Assembly: GCA_017882465.1 (NCBI GenBank)
Contig: JADGPN010000008.1
Coordinates: forward strand, 1-38,121
DNA: 38,121 nt
Source of the DNA: Solirubrobacteraceae bacterium
GTDB taxonomy: Bacteria; Actinomycetota; Thermoleophilia; Solirubrobacterales; Solirubrobacteraceae
Direction of reading: 5' to 3'
In this document: positions 1-6,670 of the stretch, in pieces
Layout: each line of letters starts with the position of its first letter
Position numbering within the stretch: the first letter of the stretch is position 1
Program-made: the position numbers and the translations under genes
The notes under the pieces: model-generated
Database searches by the model: none
Seen by the model: only the letters and a program-made list of their open reading frames with translations
Told to the model about the DNA's origin: nothing

Positions 1-25
1 CTGCGGCGTGCATCTCACGTTCCAC
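1..25 (-). CDS. 5' end of an unidentified minus-strand gene, cut by the window edge
   Basis: A perfect Shine-Dalgarno sequence, AGGAGGT on the minus strand (complement of 34-40), lies 8 bases upstream of a GTG at 25-23. The open frame runs off the window, giving only MEREMHAA. An in-frame ATG at 13-11 is an alternative start, but its spacing from the ribosome site is too long. Nothing can be said about function from eight residues. The gene lies 135 bp downstream of the patatin-like gene on the same strand, so it may have its own promoter in 41-159; that stretch shows no other gene. Confidence 0.4.
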
Positions 26-159
26 GTCGGCGCACCTCCTGAGCGCGGACACGAGGGAAGTCGCGCCGAGACGCGGGCGGGCGCAAAGACCGTGACCGGC
101 CCACGCTTCATCCGAGATGGACGAGAAGCGTCGCCGGGGTGGTTTGCGTCAGCTGCGGG

Positions 160-1260
160 CTACGCGGCCTGAAGGTCCGCCCAACGGTCCCGGGCCGCGG
201 CCTGGAAATCGGGCCACGTCGACGGCGGTCCGGCGGGCCGGCGGACCAGCCGCGGATCGCCGGCAGGGAGTTCGGCGAGGCGGGCGCCGGTCGCCGATCC
301 GCGTAGGTGCTCTGTCACGGTGCGCACAGCGGTCTCGATGACCTCATGCCGCCGCCGGCTGCTCATCAGGTTGCCGCCCATCACGTCCAGATCCTGCACC
401 GTGGGCTGAATCAGCACGACCTCGATGCCGGCCGCCCGCAGGCGCTTGGCCTCTGAGCCGAGACGCCGGCCGGCGGCCTGGCGCATCCGGAACGCGAGAC
501 GCTGGCCGGCAGTGCGCGGCGAGCCCGCGTGCAGCGAGGACATCGGGTTGAGCGCCAGCACGAGGTCGGCGGGCTCGTCGCGCAGCACATCGAGATTCGA
601 TGTCGAGTAGACGCCGCCATCGACGTACGGGCGGCCTTCGATCTCGACCGCGCGGTAGAAGCCGGGGATCGCGCACGACGCTGCCACCGCGTCGGGCAAC
701 TGCGCCGGCGGCGAGCCGGCGCGGCCCAAAGCGACTCGGCGCCCGGTGGTGTAGTCGACGGCCATCGCCCAGTAGTTGGGATGCGGCGCCCAGTGCTCGG
801 CGCACGCGCCGCGGACGATGTCCTTGAGCGGCTCGGTCGAGACGAGCCCCCGTGGCAGCCAGCCCGAGATGACCGCCGCCGGCGAGTAGCGGTACGGCCG
901 GGCCAGTGACGCCGCGGCGAGCCGCCACGATCCTGGGCCCAGGGCGAATCCACTGCGGTCAAGCCGGAACGTCGCGCCCGCCGAGCGGTCGGCCTCGGAG
1001 GCCGCCCCGCCGCGGGCGTCGCTCAGCCCGTCAAGCTCCTCTCCGGCGGAGTGGGCGACCATGAACCAGGGTGGCACCCCGCAGGCCACGAGCGCACCGA
1101 TCATCGATCCTGCGGATGTCCCGACGATGTGGTCCGCTCGGCCCGGATCCCAGCCGGTCTCGGACGCGATCGCGTGCAGCGCACCCGTGAGCCAGGCACC
1201 GCCGAGGACGCCCCCGGCGCCCAGCACCAAGCCCACACGCGGGCGCTCGTCGCGGCTCAT
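160..1260 (-). CDS. Patatin-like phospholipase family protein
   Basis: The 366-residue product has the patatin fold signatures. A glycine-rich oxyanion loop (GAGGVLGG, residues 14-21) is followed by the nucleophile elbow G-T-S-A-G with Ser49. The dyad aspartate is Asp214 in the motif VDGG. Patatin-like proteins use this Ser-Asp dyad to hydrolyse acyl esters of phospholipids or neutral lipids. No signal peptide is visible, so it is probably cytoplasmic or membrane-associated. Compared with minimal bacterial patatins (about 300 residues) it has an extra segment at about 75-120 and an extended C-terminus. It is followed on the same strand by the truncated gene at the window edge and preceded by the phosphatase gene, also on the minus strand, with 95 bp between. 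The substrate cannot be told from sequence. Confidence 0.9.
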   Translation of the reverse strand: MSRDERPRVGLVLGAGGVLGGAWLTGALHAIASETGWDPGRADHIVGTSAGSMIGALVACGVPPWFMVAHSAGEELDGLSDARGGAASEADRSAGATFRLDRSGFALGPGSWRLAAASLARPYRYSPAAVISGWLPRGLVSTEPLKDIVRGACAEHWAPHPNYWAMAVDYTTGRRVALGRAGSPPAQLPDAVAASCAIPGFYRAVEIEGRPYVDGGVYSTSNLDVLRDEPADLVLALNPMSSLHAGSPRTAGQRLAFRMRQAAGRRLGSEAKRLRAAGIEVVLIQPTVQDLDVMGGNLMSSRRRHEVIETAVRTVTEHLRGSATGARLAELPAGDPRLVRRPAGPPSTWPDFQAAARDRWADLQAA

Positions 1261-1355
1261 GCGCGGAAACTCAGGGGAGACATGTCCCCCTTAGCTTATG
1301 GTGCGCGCCGCACGCCATCGCAGGAGGCCCTTGGCCGCCCGTGACTGAGCGTGGG

Positions 1356-3554
1356 TCACCAGCCGTCAGCGGGCGGCCGTGGTTCCGATGCCGCCCGCAG
1401 CGCGAGCAGGGCAATGTCATCGTGAGGATCGTCCCCGGCCTCGCTGACCGCCAGCGCCTCGAGGTGCGCAAGCAGCGCGTCGAGATCGTCCATGGGGCAG
1501 GAGCGCAGCCGGTCGCGCAGCTGCGCGTCGGTCCACCCGGGTGGGGCGACTTCGGTCAAACCATCCGTGTACAGCAGCAGAACATCGCCCGGTTCGAGCT
1601 CGATGCGGGTCTCCACCAGTTCGGGACGTTCCACGAATCCGAGCATCGTCCCGTGCCGTCCGACGCCGCTCGCCTCACCGCCGGCCCGCAGCAGCAGCGG
1701 CGCTGGATGGCCGGCCAGGCAGACACTGAGCTCCGTGGCGCCCGATGCTGTGGGACGGATGCTCACCAGCGCCACGGTGCAGAAGCTGGCCTCCTGGGCA
1801 AGCATCGCTCGGTTGAGCTCTTCCAGGAGCTCGGCTGCGGACCCCGGGCGCAGAGCCGCCGCGCGTAGCGTGTAACGGATCAGAGCGGTTGTCGCGGCCG
1901 CCTCGGCCCCCTTGCCGACGACATCGCCGATCACCAGCAGCCATTCACCGGCCGATCGCAGGTAGACGTCGTAGAAGTCCCCGCCGACCTCATTGAGCTC
2001 ACCGGCCGGCCGGTACCGAGCCGCAAGATCCAGGCCGGGGATCTTCGGGAGAGACCGGGGCAGCAGGCCTGCCTGGAGAGTCTGGGCGATTCGACTCTGC
2101 TCGGTGTACAGCCGCGCGTTGTCGATGCTCACCGCGGCTCGGCGAGCGAGCTCTTCCGCCAGCTGGACGTCCTGTCCGTCGAAGCCAAACGCCGTGACGC
2201 TGAGCAGACTGATCGCACCCAATGTGCGTCCGCGCGCGATCAGGGGCACGCTGACCGAGGACCCCAGTCCCAGCTCACGCAGGATCTGATGTGATCGGGG
2301 ATCCCGCAGGGACTCGACGAGCAGCTCGTCGGTGAACTCCTGCACCACCTGCGTGATGCCGGTGCGCATCACGGCCGCGGCTCCTGCCGGTGCGTCAGCA
2401 GGCAGCGCCTCGCGCTCGATCAGCTCCTGAGCCAGCGCATCCTTCGCCGCGTCGGAATGAGCCACGGCCAGCCGGTACATCCGACCGCGCTCATCGAACA
2501 TGCTGATCGAGCACCAGTCAGCGACGTCGGGCACGGCGAGACGCGCGACGCGCTGAAGCGTCTGCCGGTAATCCAGCGAAGAATCGAGCACCTCACCGGC
2601 GTGCGCCAGGAACGTCGCTCGCGCCTCAGCGCGTTTGCGAGCGGTGACGCCCTGAACCACGCAGCTGACGCCTAGGACACGCTGATCCAGCTTGACCGGT
2701 GTGCAGGAGACAAGCCAATGACGACCCCGGCCCGGATGCGTCGCGGTGGTGGCGACCAGCTCCGCGTCCACAACGGGCTGCCCGTCGTCGAGCACTCGCC
2801 GGCACAGCGTTGCCAGCTCCTCGCCCAGGGGTCCCAACACCTCGACCAGGGTCCGTCCGATGTGCCCAGGGGCGGACATGCCGCCGGACGCCGCGAGCCG
2901 CTCGCTGACCCGCCTGAAGCGGAGGTCGGTATCCACAAACGCCAGCCCGACGGCAACGGTCGCGTACAACGTGTCCAGCAGGACGAGTGAACGCTTGACC
3001 TCCTCTTCGTCACGCAAACGAGAGAGCACACGCGCGCAGCCCGCGGCGAACTCCTGCGCAGCCGCGAGGTCCGCGTCACCGTAGTGGCGGCGCATGGAAA
3101 CGAAGGAGACGACTCCCCGCGGCTGCCGGTCCTCGTGCACCGGGACCACGATCGAGGATTTCAGCCCGAGCTCGCCGAGCAGCTTCGTCTCCCGTGGGCT
3201 CAGCCGGACCGACGAGTCCTGCGTAATGTCGGGGTAGAGCAGCGGCTCTCCGCTCGGTAGCGCGGCCAGCACGTCGCCGTTCTCGCCGCTCTCACCGCGA
3301 TAGCGGCGACGGATCTCCAGGATCAGCGTCTCCTTGCGCGCGTCGGGATACCCGCTGTGTACCGCGGTTAGTTCGCCGTTGGCCCCGTAGTAGTCAACCA
3401 CGCACCAGTCGGCAAAATCGGGGACGGCCTGCCGGAGCGCAACCACCAGCGCCCCCTCAGAACTGACACCGGCCTCGAACAGGTCAGCCGCGCGATCCGC
3501 AAGCGAATCGCGGTCGCCTGAGTGCGCGTGGTGATACGCATCGAAAGTGGCCAT
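1356..3554 (-). CDS. GAF-PAS-GAF sensor with C-terminal PP2C (SpoIIE/RsbU-type) serine phosphatase
   Basis: The 732-residue protein has four regions: GAF (about 20-190), PAS (about 190-310), a second GAF (about 320-485) and a SpoIIE-type PP2C phosphatase (about 500-720). The phosphatase keeps its metal-binding motifs: GGDFYDVY, GDVVGKG, LYTDGLTE and the terminal DDPHDDIALL. Such enzymes dephosphorylate anti-anti-sigma factors (RsbV/SpoIIAA type) in partner-switching pathways, so this one probably links a small-molecule or redox signal to a sigma factor. No STAS or anti-sigma kinase gene lies beside it. The two GAF domains share the pattern VPDxADWC near their start, which suggests internal duplication. 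The ATG is preceded by GGGGAGG with 7-8 bases of spacing, supporting the start. No membrane segments are seen, so it is cytoplasmic. Confidence 0.92.
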   Translation of the reverse strand: MATFDAYHHAHSGDRDSLADRAADLFEAGVSSEGALVVALRQAVPDFADWCVVDYYGANGELTAVHSGYPDARKETLILEIRRRYRGESGENGDVLAALPSGEPLLYPDITQDSSVRLSPRETKLLGELGLKSSIVVPVHEDRQPRGVVSFVSMRRHYGDADLAAAQEFAAGCARVLSRLRDEEEVKRSLVLLDTLYATVAVGLAFVDTDLRFRRVSERLAASGGMSAPGHIGRTLVEVLGPLGEELATLCRRVLDDGQPVVDAELVATTATHPGRGRHWLVSCTPVKLDQRVLGVSCVVQGVTARKRAEARATFLAHAGEVLDSSLDYRQTLQRVARLAVPDVADWCSISMFDERGRMYRLAVAHSDAAKDALAQELIEREALPADAPAGAAAVMRTGITQVVQEFTDELLVESLRDPRSHQILRELGLGSSVSVPLIARGRTLGAISLLSVTAFGFDGQDVQLAEELARRAAVSIDNARLYTEQSRIAQTLQAGLLPRSLPKIPGLDLAARYRPAGELNEVGGDFYDVYLRSAGEWLLVIGDVVGKGAEAAATTALIRYTLRAAALRPGSAAELLEELNRAMLAQEASFCTVALVSIRPTASGATELSVCLAGHPAPLLLRAGGEASGVGRHGTMLGFVERPELVETRIELEPGDVLLLYTDGLTEVAPPGWTDAQLRDRLRSCPMDDLDALLAHLEALAVSEAGDDPHDDIALLALRAASEPRPPADGW

Positions 3555-3673
3555 CGCTGCAACCTCCCCGGCCGCAACGGGGCCGGCGATGCGTATTCAT
3601 GGCCAACCCTGTGCGCCATCGCCAACCATAACGCCCACGCGCGGCCTCGCGAACAGAAGGCGCAGCTCCTCGC

Positions 3674-4279
3674 CTACGCGGCCGTTCGGGCCGCCGCCAG
3701 CGCGCGCGCCCACCACAGCAGATCGGTGACGGCGGTCTCGAGGCGCTGGTCCAGAGGCGCGAACAGCTCGAGATCGAACGCGTCCCCCGCCTGCATTACC
3801 GGCCGCATGACGTCGGGCAGGACATGCACCGCGTGGCGAAGCGGCGCCATCTCGAGCTCGACGGCGACGAGCCGGAGCTGCTCGATCGCCCTGGCCCCGC
3901 CCACGTTGCCGTAGCCGACGAACGCGACTGGTTTGCGGTTGAACTCGGGGAAGGCGTGGTCGAGCGCGTTCTTGAGCAGCGCCGGGTAGCCGTGGTTGTA
4001 CTCCGCCGTGATGATCAGATAGCCATCGGCCTCGTCGATCTTCTCGGCCCAGCGCGCGGCCTCGGCCGGGTAGTCGCGCCGCCCGTAGGCGGGTGGCACC
4101 GGCTGGTCGTAGAAGGAGAGCGGATAATCGCGCAGATCGACGACCTCCAGGTCGAGGTCCTCGCGCTCGGCGATTCGGTCGGTCACCCACTCGGCCGCCT
4201 TCTCGCTGAAGCGGCCCTCCCTCCCGGTCCCGATGATGAGCTGGATCCGAGGCTTGTCCCGAGTGATGACGGCGCTCAT
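3674..4279 (-). CDS. NAD(P)H-dependent FMN reductase (flavodoxin-like fold)
   Basis: The 201-residue protein fits the NADPH-dependent FMN reductase family. The N-terminal FMN phosphate loop is IGTGREGRFSEK (about 16-27), and the flavin-binding signature AEYNHGYPALLKNALDH lies mid-protein (about 93-109). These enzymes reduce quinones, azo dyes or other electrophiles using NAD(P)H and bound FMN. The start codon overlaps the stop of the YceI-like gene upstream as ATGA, so the two are translationally coupled and probably share a job in redox or quinone metabolism under the divergent MarR regulator. The C-terminus (LLWWARALAAARTAA) is helical. It could equally be annotated as an NAD(P)H-quinone or chromate reductase; the substrate is not resolved. 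Confidence 0.92.
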   Translation of the reverse strand: MSAVITRDKPRIQLIIGTGREGRFSEKAAEWVTDRIAEREDLDLEVVDLRDYPLSFYDQPVPPAYGRRDYPAEAARWAEKIDEADGYLIITAEYNHGYPALLKNALDHAFPEFNRKPVAFVGYGNVGGARAIEQLRLVAVELEMAPLRHAVHVLPDVMRPVMQAGDAFDLELFAPLDQRLETAVTDLLWWARALAAARTAA

Positions 4280-4821
4280 CGTCCCGCAGCGTCCTGGCGC
4301 ATGAGCCGCCCGCGCACGATCAGCTTGCTCGGGGCTCGCAGGATGCCCATGGGGCTCCAGGTCATACCGAGCTTGCGGTGGTCGGCCTCGGTGACGGCCT
4401 CGAGCTCGACCTCACCGTCCTCAGTGGGGCGCAGCGCCGCAGTCAGGTCCAGCGGGATGCGCTTGCCGGCTGCATGCAGCTGCCCGCTCATCCGGAGCGT
4501 GTCGCCGTCGAGCGTGGCGCTGTCGGAGACGAAGCGCACCTCCGGGTGGTGCTCGACGTCGAAGAAGTCCGCCGAGCGCAGGTGCTGGTCGCGCTTGGTC
4601 ATCTTGGTGTCGAGGCTGTCGGCATCGATAGTCAGCTCCACCGCGGGATCGGCGGAGAGATCGAGGCTGCCCTGGTAACGGCTGAAATGGCCCTTGACGG
4701 TCATCGCCCCGTAGAAGTGGCGGACGTGGAACTCGATGCTGGAGCGCGCCGGGTCGAGCCGCCACCGGCCGGTGACGGTCCGGGCGGCTGCGCCGGTGGC
4801 CGTGGTGATCGTTGATGTCGT
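4276..4821 (-). CDS. YceI-like domain protein, start codon uncertain (possible ACG)
   Basis: The product matches the YceI-like lipocalin-type fold. It has the opening WRLDPARSSIEFHVRH, a middle VELTIDADSLDT and HLRSADFFDVEHHPEV, and a late LGMTWS segment. YceI proteins bind isoprenoid-type lipids such as polyprenyl quinones. The start is the problem. A Shine-Dalgarno sequence (GAAAGGA, complement of 4831-4837) sits 9 bases before an in-frame ACG at 4821-4819, giving (M)TSTITTATG, which looks like a normal family N-terminus. No ATG, GTG or TTG lies between there and the core domain. The nearest upstream standard codon is a GTG at 4902-4900, inside the divergent control region. The gene ends in a 4-bp overlap with the FMN reductase gene. 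No signal peptide is evident, so it is probably cytoplasmic. Confidence 0.85.
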   Translation of the reverse strand, partial: TTSTITTATGAAARTVTGRWRLDPARSSIEFHVRHFYGAMTVKGHFSRYQGSLDLSADPAVELTIDADSLDTKMTKRDQHLRSADFFDVEHHPEVRFVSDSATLDGDTLRMSGQLHAAGKRIPLDLTAALRPTEDGEVELEAVTEADHRKLGMTWSPMGILRAPSKLIVRGRLMRQDAAGR

Positions 4822-4854
4822 CGGGGCTGGTCCTTTCGTAAGAATCGGTGGGCC

Positions 4855-4903
4855 ACAACAATATAGCGATATCCACGATTGTCCCGATATAGTGTTCCCC
4901 ACG
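4855..4903. promoter_or_regulatory. Shared control region between the YceI-like and MarR genes, candidate MarR operator
   Basis: This AT-rich island in a GC-rich region lies between the divergent genes. It contains ACAAT (4858-4862) and ATTGT (4878-4882) as an inverted repeat. The hexamer CGATAT occurs twice, 18 bp apart (4867-4872 and 4885-4890), and ATAT-N4-ATAT lies at 4861-4872. MarR regulators typically bind such AT-rich dyads and repress both themselves and the divergent gene. The assignment to this MarR is inference from position. Confidence 0.5.
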
Positions 4904-5419
4904 ATGCTAACCCCGCCCCCGACACCGCTTGCCACGCCCCCAGGGGTTCTGGATGAGCGGGTGTCCAGCGCCGGGCTGCTGCTGGCGATGCTCGGCCGCC
5001 AGGCGATGCGCCAGCTGCGTGCCGTGCACATCGAGCACGGCCTCTCCCCGCGACAGTTCCAGCTCCTGGGACTTCTTCACGACCGGGGCGCGATGACCCA
5101 GCGCGAGCTCGGGTCGGTGATGGACGTGGACCCCAGCATTCTCGTCACCCTGCTCAACCCCCTGGAGACCCGTGGCTACGTCTCCCGGCAGCGTGACCCC
5201 AGCGACCGCCGGCGTCACATCGTCAATCTCAGCTCTGACGGCGCCGAGCACCTGACCCAGGCGGCCCGCGCGCAATCCGAGGCCGAGGACGCGTTCTTCG
5301 CCGGCCTGGACGGCGACCAGCGTGATCAGCTGCGGACGCTCCTCCTCATCCTCCGTAACACCCTCGACGGACCGGTGACCGAGGACTGCGCCGGGACGCC
5401 GGGCCCACCGGGCGAGTGA
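4904..5419 (+). CDS. MarR family transcriptional regulator
   Basis: The 171-residue protein has the MarR winged helix-turn-helix. LSPRQFQLLGLLHDRG leads into the helix-turn-helix (MTQRELGSVMDVDPSILVTL) and a wing with the typical DPSDRRRH turn. The start at 4904 gives a normal length; longer readings extend back through the YceI-like gene and are not credible. The only cysteine lies near the C-terminus (about residue 163), so it is not an OhrR-type regulator with an N-terminal redox cysteine. It is divergent from the YceI/FMN reductase pair and probably controls it in response to a phenolic or quinone ligand. No strong ribosome site precedes the ATG. The last codons lie in a 26-bp tandem duplication (5401-5452). 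Confidence 0.9.
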   Translation: MLTPPPTPLATPPGVLDERVSSAGLLLAMLGRQAMRQLRAVHIEHGLSPRQFQLLGLLHDRGAMTQRELGSVMDVDPSILVTLLNPLETRGYVSRQRDPSDRRRHIVNLSSDGAEHLTQAARAQSEAEDAFFAGLDGDQRDQLRTLLLILRNTLDGPVTEDCAGTPGPPGE

Positions 5420-5452
5420 GTCAGTCGGGCCCACGGGGCGAGTGAGTCAGTG
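5401..5452. repeat. Tandem duplication of 26 bp across the MarR stop codon
   Basis: Two adjacent 26-bp units (5401-5426 and 5427-5452) agree at 24 of 26 positions. The first contains the last codons and the TGA stop of the MarR gene. The second lies just after it and repeats the stop. It looks like a replication-slippage duplication. The remaining 180 bp up to the LysR gene show no gene. Confidence 0.85.
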
Positions 5453-5613
5453 GGGACGGCAGGCGTCACGCGCGGAGCGTACGGGTCGCTAACTGAGAGC
5501 GCCCCGGACCGGCGGTATATGAGGCCGGACTCGGGACGCGCTCGAGGGAGGAGAGGTACTGCTCGATCATCCTGTCCGTTCTTGCTTTAGAAGTCCAAGA
5601 CGTGTAGTCGCTT

Positions 5614-5640
5614 AGATCCATAGGCTTAGCTTATGGATCT
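5614..5640. promoter_or_regulatory. 27-bp palindrome over the LysR start codon, candidate autoregulatory site
   Basis: AGATCCATA (5614-5622) and TATGGATCT (5632-5640) are perfect 9-bp inverted arms. The 9-bp centre is also nearly symmetrical, so 12 of 13 base pairs of the whole dyad match. The ATG of the LysR gene (5633-5635) lies in the right arm. There is no Shine-Dalgarno sequence before it, which suggests a leaderless or very short-leader transcript. LysR proteins bind T-N11-A type dyads, and binding here would block their own expression. The role is inferred from position and symmetry. Confidence 0.6.
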
Positions 5641-6529
5641 TCGTCAGCTGCGCTACCTCGTCGCGCTCGCCGAGGAGCGGCACTTCACCCGGGCCGCCGA
5701 GCGCGAGCACATCGCCCAGCCTGCCCTGTCGCAGCAGATCCGCCGGCTGGAGCAGGAGCTCGGGATCGCGCTGGTGGAGCGCACCACGCGGCGCGTGACG
5801 ATCACCGACGCGGGAGAGCTGCTGGTGGCGCGGGCGCGCCGGGTGCTGGCCGAGGTCGATGGGGCCCTGGCCGAGCTCGATGCTCTGCGCGGCGTGCAGA
5901 CGGGGCGCGTGACGATCGGTGCCATGCACACGATGGGCCCGATCGACGTGTCGCTGGCGCTCGCCCGCTTTCACGACCGTCACCCCGACGTCGAGCTCAC
6001 CGTCCGCGAGCAATCCAGCGAGGAGCTGGCCGAGATGCTCCGGGTCGACGAGCTGGACCTCGCGTTCCTCTCGGTCACCGAGCGCATCGAGAGCCACGGG
6101 CTGGGACTTCGCCAGCTGGTCTCCGAGGAGCTGGTCGCGGTCCTCCCCCGAGCCCACCGTCTCGCCGAGCACCGCCAGGTGCGCATGGCGGAGCTGGCCG
6201 ACGACGAGTTCATCAGCTACCGGCAGGGCGCGAGGCTGCGCGAGCTGCTCGTCGGCGCCGGCCGCCACGCCGGCTACGAACCCCAGGTGAAGCTCGAATC
6301 GAACGAGAGCCAGCGCATCCGTCGGCTCGTGGCCCGCGGGCTTGGCGTCGCCATCCTGCCCCGCTCGGACGCCGACGCGCCGGGCGCCGACGTCGCGGTC
6401 GTGACCCTGATCGACCCCTCGCTGAGCCGCGACATCACGCTCGCCTGGCGTGAGGGGCGGCGCCAAACCCCCGCGGGCGCCGAGTTCCTCGAGCTCGCGC
6501 TGGCCACGTTCGCCGAGGGGAGCGGCTAG
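5633..6529 (+). CDS. LysR family transcriptional regulator
   Basis: The 298-residue protein is full length for the family. The N-terminal winged helix-turn-helix (about 1-60: MDLRQLRYLVALAEERHFTR, then AQPALSQQIRRLE) is followed by a linker helix and a periplasmic-binding-protein-like effector domain (about 90-290). The effector domain has the usual GRVTIGAMHTMG opening and a GLGVAILPRS segment near 245-255. LysR regulators activate or repress in response to a small ligand and usually control a neighbouring gene. Here no gene is divergent from it. The nearest downstream gene is the FAD oxidase on the same strand, 141 bp away, which is the best candidate target besides itself. The start is fixed by the family N-terminus. 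Confidence 0.93.
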   Translation: MDLRQLRYLVALAEERHFTRAAEREHIAQPALSQQIRRLEQELGIALVERTTRRVTITDAGELLVARARRVLAEVDGALAELDALRGVQTGRVTIGAMHTMGPIDVSLALARFHDRHPDVELTVREQSSEELAEMLRVDELDLAFLSVTERIESHGLGLRQLVSEELVAVLPRAHRLAEHRQVRMAELADDEFISYRQGARLRELLVGAGRHAGYEPQVKLESNESQRIRRLVARGLGVAILPRSDADAPGADVAVVTLIDPSLSRDITLAWREGRRQTPAGAEFLELALATFAEGSG

Positions 6530-6670
6530 TGGTCGCCCCCCGATCGGTGGCCGGCTCAGCGGTACCCGGCGGCTGAGGCTCGCGGCCGCCCCAGAGGCTC
6601 GCGCCGCGCGAGAGGCCGCCAGCGCCGACACTCCGCTCCGGGCGCCGAGTCATTACCGTGGCGCTCAGCG

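Noticed and set aside
4736-4903. N-terminal extension of the MarR gene back to 4736
   Set aside because: It would run antisense through the YceI-like gene and the operator, and add non-family residues; the ATG at 4904 gives normal length.
6555-6577. Hairpin CTCAGC...GCTGAG after the LysR gene as a terminator
   Set aside because: Only a 6-bp stem with an 11-base loop and no T-tract; too weak to call in DNA this GC-rich.
5612-6631. 339-codon open frame antisense to the LysR gene
   Set aside because: LysR has a complete helix-turn-helix and effector domain on the plus strand; the antisense frame is unrelated low-complexity text.
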